From assembly GCF_000718005.1 (NCBI RefSeq), contig NZ_JODV01000015.1: a stretch of 64,000 nucleotides of DNA; one strand, 5' to 3'. This document shows positions 35,865 to 44,900 of this stretch, one piece after another (the stretch's first letter is position 1; each line of letters begins with the position of its first letter). The notes below the pieces were generated by a model that worked only from the letters and a program-made list of their open reading frames with translations, was not told the DNA's origin and ran no database searches. Source of the stretch: Actinoalloteichus_B caeruleus. GTDB taxonomy: Bacteria; Actinomycetota; Actinomycetes; Mycobacteriales; Pseudonocardiaceae. The position numbers were made by a program, and so were the translations under genes.

Positions 35865-36012
35865 ATTGTTGCGCGAAGGAATGAGTACGCGTTTCCGCCG
35901 AGAATTTTCCGGACAATCGACGCCTATGGGATCACCGGATTCCGGTGGTGGTGGAAAAGCGCGGGATCGGTGTTCTGTCCGCTCGGTCCTGTCTGGGAGG
36001 CATGGGGCGGTT

Positions 36013-36999
36013 TCACTGGACGAGGTGGTGTTCCGGGTACCCGACGGGCGGGGAGCTGATGTCGTCGAGCGCCGCGCGGATCGCCAGGGGGAGGTGAAGG
36101 TGTTCCGTGTTCAACGAGGTGGTGAGCTGGTGCCTCGTGCGGGCACCGACGACGGATGCCGTCACCCCCGGTCGGTCGCGTACCCAGGCGAGGGCCACCT
36201 CGAGTGGGCTGACGCCAAGTCCCTCTGCCGCGGTGGCAACCGCCTGCACGATTCGCGCGGTACGGTCGTTCCGGTGGTGTTCGACGTAGTTGGCCATTCT
36301 CTCGGAGGCGCCACGAGAATCGGGAGGGGTGGCGTGGCGGTATTTACCGGTCAGCACACCCCGGCCCAGTGGTGCCCACGCGAGCAGGCCCACGCCGTGG
36401 TGTTCGGCGGCGGGGACGACCTCCCGTTCGACGCCACGCTCCACGAGCGAGTACTCCACCTGGGCGGAGATGATCGGGGTGCCCCCGAACGGGCGGCGGT
36501 GGTGCTGGGTCGTCGCGGCGGTGGCCAGCTGCCACCCCGCGTAGTTCGACACCCCGGCGTACCGGACGCGTCCGCTGGTGACCGCGTGGTCCACGGCGGC
36601 CAGGGTCTCGGTCAGGGGCGTGTGCCCGTCCCACGCGTGGAGCTGCCAGAGGTCCACGTGGTCCACGCCGAGCCTGCGGAGGGAACCGTCGAGCGCCGCC
36701 AGCAACGCGCCTCGGGACGCCCCACCCCCGAAGGGGCCGTCCTCGCGCCGGGCGACCGCCTTGGTCGCCAACACCACCTGGTCGCGGGGGACGACCTTGT
36801 CGAGCAGTTCTCCCACCGTGGTCTCGGCGGCGCCGCCACCGTAGACGTCGGCGGTGTCGACCAGGGTCCCGCCGGCCTCGGTGAAGGCGGCCAACACCTC
36901 CGCCGCCTCCTCGGTGCCCGTCTCCTCGCCCCAGCCCATCGTTCCCAGCGCGAGCCGGGAGACGCGCAGTCCACTGTGACCGAGCTGTCGGTGTTCCAC
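36013..36999 (-). CDS. Aldo/keto reductase
   Basis: 328 residues from GTG 36999 (VEHRQLGHSGLRVSRLALGT). The tetrad is visible: Asp and Tyr in LVDTADVYGGGAAE (about 48-55), Lys in LATKAV (about 80), and His in DLWQLHAWD (about 120). The C-terminal cofactor segment contains ASVVGARTRHQL. It probably reduces aldehydes or ketones with NADPH; the substrate is unknown. A TAGGCT box 8 nt before GTG 36999 indicates a leaderless start and argues against the longer frame beginning at 37074. It is divergent from the LLM gene. Confidence 0.88.
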   Translation of the reverse strand: MEHRQLGHSGLRVSRLALGTMGWGEETGTEEAAEVLAAFTEAGGTLVDTADVYGGGAAETTVGELLDKVVPRDQVVLATKAVARREDGPFGGGASRGALLAALDGSLRRLGVDHVDLWQLHAWDGHTPLTETLAAVDHAVTSGRVRYAGVSNYAGWQLATAATTQHHRRPFGGTPIISAQVEYSLVERGVEREVVPAAEHHGVGLLAWAPLGRGVLTGKYRHATPPDSRGASERMANYVEHHRNDRTARIVQAVATAAEGLGVSPLEVALAWVRDRPGVTASVVGARTRHQLTTSLNTEHLHLPLAIRAALDDISSPPVGYPEHHLVQ

Positions 37000-37007
37000 G
37001 ACCGCGC

Positions 37008-37013
37008 AGCCTA
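37008..37013 (-). promoter_or_regulatory. -10 box of leaderless aldo/keto reductase transcript
   Basis: TAGGCT on the - strand ends 8 nt before GTG 36999; it decides the start codon. Confidence 0.5.
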
Positions 37014-37091
37014 GATGCCTCGCGGCGTTCCCGCTGGATGACGGAGTGCTCCTGGACCGCCTGGCCGCTGACAACTCACGTTACTGGCCGG

Positions 37092-37097
37092 TAGGGT
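37092..37097 (+). promoter_or_regulatory. -10 box of leaderless LLM oxidoreductase transcript
   Basis: TAGGGT lies 6 nt before ATG 37104 and there is no ribosome site, as in leaderless actinobacterial genes. Confidence 0.5.
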
Positions 37098-37103
37098 TCG
37101 CCG

Positions 37104-38150
37104 ATGCGACTTGGGTTGAATCTGGGCTACTTCGGCCGCGCCGAGGACGCCGAGCGCCTCGAACTGGCGGTGGCCGCCGAACGGGCCGGCTACTCGATCG
37201 TGTGGGCGGCCGAGGCCTACGGGTCCGACGCGCCGACCGTGCTGGCGTGGATCGGGGCTCGTACGCAGCGCATCGAGGTGGGCAGCGCGGTCATGCAGAT
37301 CCCGGCGAGGACACCGGCCATGACCGCCATGACGGCCGCGACCCTCGACACCCTCACCGGGGGTCGGTTCGCGCTGGGCCTCGGCGTTTCCGGCCCGCAG
37401 GTGTCGGAAGGGTGGCACGGCGTGCCCTTCGCCCACCCCCTCGGCCGAACCCGCGAGTACGTCGAGATCGTCCGTGCGGCGTTGCGCAGGGAACGCCTCC
37501 GGTACGAGGGGCGGCACTACCAGCTCCCGCTGCCCGAAGGCCCCGGTCAGGCGTTGCGGCTCACGATGGCCCCGCCCCGCCCCGACCTGCCCGTCTACCT
37601 CGCCGCGGTCGGCCCCCGGAACCTGGAACTCGCGGGAGAGGTCGCCGACGGTTGGTTGTCCGTGTTCTTCGCACCCGGGCACGCGGACGCCTCGTTGGCC
37701 GCTCTGCGGGCCGGCCGCGAACGGGTCGGCCGCGATCTCGACGGTTTCGATGTCGTCGCCTCGGTCCCCCTGGTCGTCGGACCGGACTGGCGACGGTGCG
37801 CCGACGCCGTCCGCCCCCACGCCGCCCTCTACGTCGGGGGCATGGGCAGCAGGAAGCAGAACTTCTACCGGGACATGGCCGCCAGGATGGGATTCGAGCG
37901 CGAGGCCGAGGAGGTGCAGCGCCGCTACCTCGACCGCGACCACGCCGGGGCGATGGCGGCCCTGCCCCTGGAGTTCCTCGACGCCGTCTCGCTGCTGGGC
38001 CCCAAGGAACGGATCACCGAACGGATGACTGTTCTCGCTGGCGCCGGCGTCACGACACTCGCGGTCAACCCGCTTGTCCCCGACGTCACGCAGGCTGCGG
38101 ATACGCTGCGGATCGCGGCTGAGGCATGGGATGCGTCAGGAGTCGGTTAG
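37104..38150 (+). CDS. LLM-class F420-dependent oxidoreductase
   Basis: 348 residues with the bacterial luciferase-like barrel. Diagnostic segments are MRLGLNLGYFG, ERAGYSIVWAAEAYGSDAP, IEVGSAVMQIPARTPAMTAM, GGRFALGLGVSGPQVSEGWHG and the C-terminal GAGVTTLAVNPL. This subgroup uses the deazaflavin F420 for hydride transfer; the physiological substrate is unknown. It is immediately followed by uppP with no gap, so the pair is an operon, which is a recurrent arrangement in actinomycetes. Confidence 0.9.
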   Translation: MRLGLNLGYFGRAEDAERLELAVAAERAGYSIVWAAEAYGSDAPTVLAWIGARTQRIEVGSAVMQIPARTPAMTAMTAATLDTLTGGRFALGLGVSGPQVSEGWHGVPFAHPLGRTREYVEIVRAALRRERLRYEGRHYQLPLPEGPGQALRLTMAPPRPDLPVYLAAVGPRNLELAGEVADGWLSVFFAPGHADASLAALRAGRERVGRDLDGFDVVASVPLVVGPDWRRCADAVRPHAALYVGGMGSRKQNFYRDMAARMGFEREAEEVQRRYLDRDHAGAMAALPLEFLDAVSLLGPKERITERMTVLAGAGVTTLAVNPLVPDVTQAADTLRIAAEAWDASGVG

Positions 38151-38984
38151 GTGACATGGGTCGAGGTCCTCGTCCTGGGGATCGTGCAGGGGCTGACCGA
38201 GTTCCTGCCGATCTCCTCGTCCGGACATCTGCGGATCGTCTCCGAGTTGTTCTTCGACGCCGACGCGGGGGCCTCGTTCACCGCCGTCACCCAGCTCGGG
38301 ACCGAGGCGGCGGTGTTGGTCTACTTCGCCGGGGACATCGGCCGCCTGGTCACGACCTGGTTCCGGGGGTTCCGCGACACCGAGGTGCGCCGAACCGCCG
38401 ACTACCGGCTGGCCTGGTACGTCATCATCGGCTCGATCCCCATCGGGGTCCTGGGCCTCCTGTTCGCCGACCAGATCCGCACCACGGCCCGCAACCTCTG
38501 GCTGATCGCGACGATGCTGGTGGTGTTCGGGATCCTGCTCGGCCTGGCGGAGCGGATCGGGCGGCAACGGCGGTCGATGGACCAGCTCACCGGCCGCGAC
38601 GCGGTGGCGATGGGATTCGCCCAGTCCCTCGCCCTGATCCCCGGCGTGTCCCGGTCAGGCGGAACGATCACCGCGGGGCTCTTCCTGGGTCTGGACCGTC
38701 CCACCGCCGTGCGGTTCTCGTTCCTGCTCGCGATCCCCGCCGTGGTGGCCTCCGGGTTGTCGGAACTCCCCGAGGTGTTCGAGGAAGGGGGGCCAGGGCT
38801 CCAACCCACCGGCATCCAGATGGTGGTGGCCACCGTGATCGCCGGTGTCGTCGGCTACGCGTGCATCGCCTGGCTGCTTCGCTTCGTGGAGCGCCACAGC
38901 GTGTACCTGTTCGTGTGGTACCGGATCGCGTTGGGCTGCCTGGTCCTCGGCCTGCTCGCGACCGGCGTGATCGACGCGACCTGA
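38151..38984 (+). CDS. uppP: Undecaprenyl-diphosphate phosphatase
   Basis: 277 residues, eight or so membrane helices. The two BacA/UppP motifs are clear: QGLTEFLPISSSGHLRI at residue 12 and IPGVSRSGGTITAG near 165. The enzyme dephosphorylates undecaprenyl pyrophosphate at the membrane, recycling the lipid carrier of cell-wall synthesis, and gives bacitracin tolerance when abundant. GTG 38151 directly follows the LLM stop. A hairpin lies just downstream. Confidence 0.95.
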   Translation: MTWVEVLVLGIVQGLTEFLPISSSGHLRIVSELFFDADAGASFTAVTQLGTEAAVLVYFAGDIGRLVTTWFRGFRDTEVRRTADYRLAWYVIIGSIPIGVLGLLFADQIRTTARNLWLIATMLVVFGILLGLAERIGRQRRSMDQLTGRDAVAMGFAQSLALIPGVSRSGGTITAGLFLGLDRPTAVRFSFLLAIPAVVASGLSELPEVFEEGGPGLQPTGIQMVVATVIAGVVGYACIAWLLRFVERHSVYLFVWYRIALGCLVLGLLATGVIDAT

Positions 38985-38989
38985 CGGTG

Positions 38990-39007
38990 CCCCGCCCGGT
39001 GGCGGGG
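38990..39007 (+). terminator. Hairpin after uppP
   Basis: A 7-bp stem CCCCGCC/GGCGGGG with a 4-nt loop starts 6 nt after the stop codon. Confidence 0.5.
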
Positions 39008-39089
39008 ACGGCGGTGGGTGTGTCGGTCGCCGCCGGGAGCCGAGCGCGGACGCTGGCCCCCGGCGACCGGGATGACCTCGGGATGTCGG

Positions 39090-39494
39090 TCAGGACGAGG
39101 GCTCCGTCGACTCCTCCAGCTTGCTGACCTGGAGCGTCACCGTGTCCTCCGCGGTGATCTCGGTTCCGGCCTCCGGATCGGTCTCGTCGACCACCCAGTT
39201 CCCGGGCGCGACGATGATGTCGTCCTCGGGGTCCACCGACCGGTACTCGAACTCGGTGATGCCGGCCTCGTCCAACGCGTCCTCGGCGTCCCGGCCGTCC
39301 AGACCGATCACGTCGGGCACCGTCACCGGCTCCCCCTCCTCGGCCGGGTCCGAGGTGGGCGCTTCCTCCACCGTCTGGTCCGCCGGTGGTGGGGCCGCCG
39401 GATCCGGGGACGTCTCCTCGCCGTTGGAACATCCCACCAACGCCAGCGATAACGCGGCGGCCAGGGAACCGGCGGTGAGGGCACGTCGGGCCAT
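39090..39494 (-). CDS. Lipoprotein with one PASTA domain
   Basis: 134 residues from ATG 39494 (GGAGG 6 nt upstream). A lipoprotein signal ends LALVGC with cysteine at residue 22. An acidic Pro-rich linker follows, then one PASTA repeat: VTVPDVIGLDGRDAEDALDE, the paired strands and a closing EITAEDTVTLQVSK. PASTA domains bind peptidoglycan fragments or beta-lactams in PknB and PBPs; a lone lipid-anchored copy probably acts in cell-wall sensing or adhesion. Its ligand is unproven. It stands near uppP but in the opposite direction. Confidence 0.85.
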   Translation of the reverse strand: MARRALTAGSLAAALSLALVGCSNGEETSPDPAAPPPADQTVEEAPTSDPAEEGEPVTVPDVIGLDGRDAEDALDEAGITEFEYRSVDPEDDIIVAPGNWVVDETDPEAGTEITAEDTVTLQVSKLEESTEPSS

Positions 39495-39828
39495 GATGTC
39501 CTCCTCATCTCGCGGCCGGTCGTGATCGTCACCGGCCTCTCGACGGCCAACTACCCCGCGATCCCGGCTTTCACACCGGCGATCTCGCCGAGGGTGCCGG
39601 TCTCCTCCGGACGGCCCAGCGTGGGTGCCGTGAAGTGCTGGGGACACGTGCCCTGCCGCATCCCTCCCGGGCCGGGACGGAGCGGCACCCGGGGCCGGCC
39701 GTGACCCGCTGGCCGGGTCCGGTGCCCACGGATGGTCATGCGAGGGCACCGACCAGCGGTTAGCGTCCGGGTGCCACCCGCTGCCCCGCTGCCCCGGGGC
39801 CCGGGTGAGGGCCGTGGGAGGGAGGGAC
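39495..39828. other. Divergent promoter region, no gene seen
   Basis: The interval between the PASTA lipoprotein (-) and the membrane protein (+) holds no supportable gene. GGTTAGCGT near 39760 is a possible -10 region for the + strand gene. Confidence 0.35.
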
Positions 39829-40932
39829 ATGGGGACATCGGAACCGCACCCCCCGGGAGCCCGTCCGGCGACGCCCCCGGGCGGCGCGGCGGCCGAACTC
39901 CGGGACGCCCTCACCCCGAGGGCCGTGCTGCTGGTGTTGGCGGTTCTCGCGCTGCACCTGGCGTTCGTGCTCTCCTACGCCGGAGCCTTCCACGCCCCGA
40001 CCCCGCAGCGGGTCCCGGTGGCCGTGGTCGCGCCCCCCGGCCAGGCAGACCAGCTCGCCGAACAGCTCGACGACCTGCCTGGTCAGCCGCTGCGCGCCCA
40101 CGTCGTCGACGATGAGGCGGCCGCCGTTGCACGGCTCGAGCGACGCGAGGTCGACGCTGCCATCGTCGCGAACCCGGACTCCGACACCGACACCGTGCTG
40201 GTGGCCTCCGCGGCCGGAGCCTCCGTCGGGGAGGCCGTGCGCGGGGTGCTCACCCCCGTCCAGCAGGAGCGGGGCCGGCAGCTCCAGACCCGGGACGTGG
40301 TGCCCGCCGCCAGTGGCGACGCCCGGGGCCTCACCCCGTTCTACCTGGTCATCGGTTGGATGCTCGGCGGGTACCTCGCCTCGGCCATCATGGGACTCGC
40401 CGGTGGTGAGCACCGGGCACGGCCCGCCAGGGTCGGAGTCCGGCTCGCCGTCCTCGCCGGGTACGCGGTGCTCTCCGGTCTCGGGGGAGCGCTCATCGTC
40501 GGCCCCGTGCTCGATGCCCTCCCCTCGGGGAACGTCCTGGTGCTGTGGTGGGTCGGCGCGCTCGTCGCGTTCGCGTCCGGCGCGACGACGATGGCCCTCC
40601 AGGTGCTGTTCGGCGTCGTGGGCGTGGGGGTGGCGATCCTGGCGTTCGTCGTGTTGGGCAACCCGAGCGCGGGCGGGGCCTACGACGCCTCGCTGCTCCC
40701 GCCCTTCTGGCGGGCCGTCGGTCCCTGGCTCCCGCCGGGTGCGGGCACCACCCTGGTCCGCGACACCGCCTACTTCGGCGACGCCCCGATCGCCGGACCG
40801 GTGGGGGTGCTGTCCGGGTACGCGGTGTTGGGTGTCGCGGTCGCCCTGATCGCGGCGGCCCTGCTGTCCCGGCGCCCCCGGAGGACGGGGACAACGCCGG
40901 CGGGGATCGGCGCCACCGGGAACCCCCGGTGA
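39829..40932 (+). CDS. DUF3533/YhgE-like membrane protein
   Basis: 367 residues from ATG 39829, which has GGAGGGAGGG just upstream. One N-terminal helix (AVLLVLAVLALHLAFVLSYAG) precedes a 140-residue extracellular domain with alternating strands (VPVAVVAPPGQ, DAAIVANPDSDTD). Five or six C-terminal helices follow. This is the architecture of ABC-2-type or YhgE/Pip membrane proteins such as DUF3533, which lack an ATPase partner. Function is not known; some act as phage receptors or membrane secretion factors in other bacteria. It ends in a hairpin shared with the convergent AhpD-like gene. Confidence 0.7.
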   Translation: MGTSEPHPPGARPATPPGGAAAELRDALTPRAVLLVLAVLALHLAFVLSYAGAFHAPTPQRVPVAVVAPPGQADQLAEQLDDLPGQPLRAHVVDDEAAAVARLERREVDAAIVANPDSDTDTVLVASAAGASVGEAVRGVLTPVQQERGRQLQTRDVVPAASGDARGLTPFYLVIGWMLGGYLASAIMGLAGGEHRARPARVGVRLAVLAGYAVLSGLGGALIVGPVLDALPSGNVLVLWWVGALVAFASGATTMALQVLFGVVGVGVAILAFVVLGNPSAGGAYDASLLPPFWRAVGPWLPPGAGTTLVRDTAYFGDAPIAGPVGVLSGYAVLGVAVALIAAALLSRRPRRTGTTPAGIGATGNPR

Positions 40933-40956
40933 CCGGAGGTGCTCCGGCCACCGGGG
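40924..40956. terminator. Bidirectional hairpin between convergent genes
   Basis: A 15-position stem with one A/C mismatch and a GTG loop spans the end of the membrane protein gene and the 30-bp gap before the AhpD-like gene. Confidence 0.65.
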
Positions 40957-40962
40957 CGCGCC

Positions 40963-41409
40963 TCACTTCCGGTGTGAGCCGGGTACGAGCCGCAACGTCA
41001 CACCGAACCGGTTCCACGCGTTGATCGTGGCGATCGCGGTGACCAACGCGGTCAGCTGCTCCTCGTCGTAGTACCGAGCCGCGTCCGCCCACACCTCGTC
41101 GGACACCCCGTCCGAGTCCAGGCGGGTGGCCTGCTCGGTCAGGGCGAGCGCGGCCCGCTCCTCGGGGGTGAAGAACGGGGCCTCCCGCCAGGTGACCACC
41201 GAGAAGAGCCGCTCGTCGGTCTCCCCGCCGGCCTTCGCGTCGTGGCTGTGCATGTCCACGCAGAACCCGCAGCCGTTGAGCTGGCTGGCGCGCAGCTTGA
41301 CCAGCTCACGGGTGGTCCGGGGCAGGGGACTGGACTCCAGGTAGCGCTCCAGCCCCAGCATCGCCCGGTAGGCGGGGGACGTGGGGTCGATCGTCATCCG
41401 GGGTGTCAT
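40963..41409 (-). CDS. Carboxymuconolactone decarboxylase/AhpD-like protein
   Basis: 148 residues from ATG 41409 with GAGGAGGAG upstream. The redox motif NGCGFCVDMHSHDA (CxxC plus His) near residue 47 defines the AhpD-like branch of the carboxymuconolactone decarboxylase family. Such proteins act as alkylhydroperoxidases or thiol-disulfide reductants in oxidative stress. The C-terminal segment with INAWNRFGVTLRLVPG is the usual end of this subfamily. It is a single gene converging on the DUF3533-like gene. Confidence 0.85.
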   Translation of the reverse strand: MTPRMTIDPTSPAYRAMLGLERYLESSPLPRTTRELVKLRASQLNGCGFCVDMHSHDAKAGGETDERLFSVVTWREAPFFTPEERAALALTEQATRLDSDGVSDEVWADAARYYDEEQLTALVTAIATINAWNRFGVTLRLVPGSHRK

Positions 41410-41661
41410 CTCACTCCTCCTCGCTCTCCGTTCGTCGAACGGAGTCGTGCCGCCGCTCCCCGCGCCCCGTGGGCAGCGGGAAGCGTCACCGTCACCTCCT
41501 GGACGGGACAGCGAGGCGTGCCGTGACAGCGACCGACACCCCGACCGATGTGATGCGGGACACGACCTCCTGGTGGGGAGGAGGACCGCCGAACGGCCGA
41601 GGGAGCAGCGGCGTGCGGAGCAGGGGGTTCTCGCTGGGCGGCCGGCGCCCGTGGTCCCGGT

Positions 41662-41667
41662 TAGGCT
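41662..41667 (+). promoter_or_regulatory. -10 box of leaderless histidine phosphatase transcript
   Basis: TAGGCT ends 8 nt before GTG 41676, which supports that start over the in-frame position 41403. Confidence 0.5.
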
Positions 41668-41675
41668 CGACGGAC

Positions 41676-42368
41676 GTGGCCACCCTCATCCTGCTCCGCC
41701 ATGCCCGATCCGTCGCCAACAGCCAGGGCCTGCTCGCCGGGAGAGCCCCGGGAATCGGGTTGGACCCGGACGGCGCGGCCCAGGCCGCGGCGCTCCCCGG
41801 TCGGCTCAGCGACGTTCCCCTCGCCGCCGTGCACACCTCACCGCTGCAACGCTGCCTCGAGACGCTGCGCCCCCTGGAACAGGCCCGCGGCCTCGAGCCC
41901 GCCGTGCACGACGGGCTGCTGGAGGTCGACTACGGGGACTGGACCCTCGCCGAACTGGGCGCGTTGAGCACGGAGCCGTTGTGGCGGGTCGTCCAACACC
42001 ACCCTTCCGCGGCGGTGTTCCCCGGCGGGGAGGGCCTCGCCGACGTCCACGCCAGGGCCGTCGCCACCGTGCGCCAGCTCGACCGGCAGATCACCGCCGA
42101 ACACGGCCCGGACGCCGTGTGGCTGGCCTGCACGCACGGCGACGTCATCAAGTCGGTCCTGGCCGACGCCCTCGGCATCCACCTGGACTCCTTCCAACGG
42201 ATCGTCGTCGAGCCGTGTTCGGTCAGCGTCGTCCGTTACACCGAACTCAGACCGTTCGTCCTGCGTGTCAACGACCAGGGCGACGCGTTGGGCGGGCTGG
42301 CGCCGAAGCCCCAGGCCGAGCCGGGGACCAGCTCGGACGCCGTGGTGGGAGGAGCGACCGGGGGCTGA
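41676..42368 (+). CDS. Histidine phosphatase family protein (MSMEG_4193-like)
   Basis: 230 residues from GTG 41676. The RHG-type motif LILLRHARSVANSQG at the N-terminus contains the phosphoryl-accepting His, and the second His is in LACTHGDVIKSVLADALG near 150. TSPLQRCLETL is also conserved. Members remove phosphate from sugars, cofactors or nucleotides. In actinomycetes this subgroup (putative phosphomutase) is conserved near genes of mycothiol metabolism, which I do not see here. The C-terminal 30 residues are a disordered tail. Confidence 0.85.
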   Translation: MATLILLRHARSVANSQGLLAGRAPGIGLDPDGAAQAAALPGRLSDVPLAAVHTSPLQRCLETLRPLEQARGLEPAVHDGLLEVDYGDWTLAELGALSTEPLWRVVQHHPSAAVFPGGEGLADVHARAVATVRQLDRQITAEHGPDAVWLACTHGDVIKSVLADALGIHLDSFQRIVVEPCSVSVVRYTELRPFVLRVNDQGDALGGLAPKPQAEPGTSSDAVVGGATGG

Positions 42369-42369
42369 C

Positions 42370-42407
42370 CGACGGGCGGGGCCGGCGCACCCACGGCCCC
42401 GCCGTCG
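42370..42407. terminator. Bidirectional hairpin between convergent genes
   Basis: A 9-bp stem GCGGGGCCG/CGGCCCCGC (42376-42384, 42394-42402), extended by imperfect pairs, fills the 41-bp gap between the convergent genes. Confidence 0.6.
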
Positions 42408-42409
42408 CC

Positions 42410-44293
42410 TCACCAGGAGCCGCCGCCGCCCCCACCGCCACCTCGACCGCCGATGCTCCCACCCCGGAACCCGCTGCGGCCGCCGCCGAACCCACCGGTG
42501 TTGCCCTTCGACCGGGGAACCGTGGGCAGGGTGGTCCGCATCGACCGGTGGAAGTTCTGGTACGCCGGGAAGAAGCCGGCTCGCCCGGGACGCCCCCGGT
42601 ACCAGCCGTCCGGCTCCGCGGCACCCACGGCCGCGAACTTCTTCGTCCACACCTCGGCCAACCCGAACACCTGGGCGTAGGGCAGGTAGCGGTTGAAGAT
42701 GGTCTGCCGCTCCTCCTCGCTGATCTGGTCCGCCTCGGCCACCTCCAGGTACCGCCGGAAGTCCCGCGTCTGCGCCAGCGCCGTCGAGCCGAGGGCCGTG
42801 CGCGCCGGCATCCGACCGGCGAGCGCCGTCATCGCCAGCCCCGCCAGGATGATCGGGAGGCCCACCAGACCCAGGTCGACGGGCACCAACAGGAACCAGG
42901 TCACCAGCGCGGCACCCCCAGCGACCGCGAGCCCACCCATCCGGTAGCCGTCCCGGACCCGGTCGGGGCGGTGCTTGTACCAACCGCGCCGGGTCGTCTG
43001 GTCCAGGATCCGCTGCCTGGCCGAACTCTGCGTCTGGTGGAACTTGCCGGAGAGGGACTTCATCGTGCGCTGGCCGTCGCGCGCCCCGGAGAACAGACCG
43101 TTGAGGATCAGGCCCTCGAAGTCGGTGAGATCGGCATCGGCTCTCCGCAGCCGTACCAGGACGTGGTCCGAGCCCTTCTCCTCCACCCGCAGGTACCCGC
43201 GCACCGCCAGGTCGGTGACCGTGGCCGTCACCTCGGCGGTGTCGGCGTTCTCCTTCAGGATCGCCCCGCACAGCGCGGGCGGGATGTCGTCTGGTGGGGT
43301 GAAGCGGACCGCGACCTCGTCGCGCTGCCCGAGGCCCCGGACGGCTTCCTGGGCCTGCTGTCCCTCGGCCGGCGCCAAGCCGGGGGTCTGCCCCACGAAG
43401 TAGGAGTCCCGACCGCGCCGCAGGGTCCTGGCCAACAGCGCGCCGGCGCCACCGAGCATGACCGCCGCTCCGCCGAACACCCAGCCCGCACCGATCCCGG
43501 CGCCCTCACCGGGCCGGGTCAGGTTGGACATCACCAGGGCGGCGGGCGTCTGCCGGGTCCGCTCCATCGCCGGCGGCACCGTCACCGTGTCCGGGAGCGC
43601 CACCACGACCGTGACCGCGTTGCGTGGTCCGAGCGGACCCGCCTGGAAGCGCGCGGTGTCCCCGTCGGAGGTGGCGACCGGGCAGTCCACGTCGGGCTGG
43701 GCGGGGTCGCCGGCAGCGCAGCGCACCCTGCTGATCGGCCCAGGGGCGGTGACCGCGACCGACACCGACTCCACCGGCACCTCCCACTGGTCACCGAAGG
43801 CGTTCCAGAACAGCTCCGGTTCCCCCTCGGGAGCGTTCAGCAGGCCCCGCATCTCGTAGGAGATCTCGTAGGTGTGGGTCCCGGTGACCTGGGAATTCGG
43901 GTCGCCGAGCCGGATGACGTCGGCGGACCCGTCGTTGTCGGCGCCCTCCGGGTTGATGGCCGTCTCCACGGGAGCGCCGTCCATCGTCGCGCTGACGTCC
44001 ACGACCTCGATGTAGCGCTCCTTGACGTCGTCGACGCTCCCGTCGGCGCGTTCGATCGGATAGGACACGGGGATGTGGCGGAAGATCCCGCGCCGGCTGT
44101 ACATGCCGAAGCTGTACTCGATCGTCTCCACGACCCGCACGGCGCCGTCCTCGGTGACCTCCGCGTCGATGGCCAGGTCCACGATCCGTTCCCGAAGGTC
44201 GCCATCCGTCGTCGACGACGCCACGGCCGCCTGCGGAACGACCAACAGCAGGAAGCCGAGGACCGCGAGAAGAGAGGAGAACCTGCGCAGCAT
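42410..44293 (-). CDS. DUF2207 membrane protein
   Basis: 627 residues from ATG 44293. A signal peptide (LLAVLGFLLLVVPQAAVASS) precedes a large extracellular domain opening with IDAEVTEDGAVRVVETIEYSFG and RRGIFRHIPV, the DUF2207 signature. One helix lies near 280 (WVFGGAAVMLGGAGALLARTL), and two helices (VAGGAALVTWFLLVPVDLGL...) near 460. The C-terminus is a Gly run ending SW. The family is widespread and uncharacterised. A CATACT box 6 nt before the ATG suggests a leaderless mRNA; the frame open further upstream to 44635 has no support. Confidence 0.8.
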   Translation of the reverse strand: MLRRFSSLLAVLGFLLLVVPQAAVASSTTDGDLRERIVDLAIDAEVTEDGAVRVVETIEYSFGMYSRRGIFRHIPVSYPIERADGSVDDVKERYIEVVDVSATMDGAPVETAINPEGADNDGSADVIRLGDPNSQVTGTHTYEISYEMRGLLNAPEGEPELFWNAFGDQWEVPVESVSVAVTAPGPISRVRCAAGDPAQPDVDCPVATSDGDTARFQAGPLGPRNAVTVVVALPDTVTVPPAMERTRQTPAALVMSNLTRPGEGAGIGAGWVFGGAAVMLGGAGALLARTLRRGRDSYFVGQTPGLAPAEGQQAQEAVRGLGQRDEVAVRFTPPDDIPPALCGAILKENADTAEVTATVTDLAVRGYLRVEEKGSDHVLVRLRRADADLTDFEGLILNGLFSGARDGQRTMKSLSGKFHQTQSSARQRILDQTTRRGWYKHRPDRVRDGYRMGGLAVAGGAALVTWFLLVPVDLGLVGLPIILAGLAMTALAGRMPARTALGSTALAQTRDFRRYLEVAEADQISEEERQTIFNRYLPYAQVFGLAEVWTKKFAAVGAAEPDGWYRGRPGRAGFFPAYQNFHRSMRTTLPTVPRSKGNTGGFGGGRSGFRGGSIGGRGGGGGGGGSW

Positions 44294-44900
44294 GGCCCCA
44301 GTATGGCCGGCGGTCACCCTCCGGATACCCCAGGCGGGAAAACTCGGGTAGACGGTCGACGCACCGCTGGTCGACCGTGACGTACCGTGTGCGATCTCGG
44401 GCGCGGTGGCACGCGGCTGGGCGGACCGTTGCCGCCCGCCCCGGACGCCGCGCCGAGCCTGGTGCGAGGGCCCGTGGTGCCCTCGGGGCGGTCGCGGAGA
44501 GCGAATTCCGGCCGGCGTGACCGGCACGACCCCCCGGTGTGGGTGTCGGATTCGACGACGCGGCGTCACCGACGCGCGGGGGAGGCGCCCGTCCGCACCG
44601 ACCGTCCCCCGGCCGGGGTCCGACGCGCCCCGCACGGCGAAGGGGGAGGTCAGGCGAGGCGGCCGGCGACGGGTTCCTCGGCACCCCCTTTCCCGGGGCG
44701 ATCACCACAGATCACGTCCGTGCCTGGACGATCACATCCCGCCTTTTCACCCTATTGACGAGTATTTCCCGCCGTTCTTTCTTGGATCTTCTTCGCTCAC
44801 TACCGTGGAAATCGTTCGCGCTACTCCCAGCGGACAACGACGATGTGTGGAACAGCGGAATTCCGCGAACATCATTTCTTCGAGAGGTTGAGGAGCGACG
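44294..44900. other. Intergenic region with AT-rich promoter patch
   Basis: 44294-44700 shows no gene. From 44730 to 44885 the composition falls sharply in GC (for example CCTATTGACGAGTATTTC), with TTGACG at 44755-44760 as a possible -35. This probably carries the regulated promoter of the peptide operon. Confidence 0.4.

Noticed and set aside
41381..44380. 999-residue + strand open frame
   Set aside because: It is a non-stop shadow over the phosphatase and the DUF2207 gene; composition is Arg/Pro/Gly-rich with no family features.
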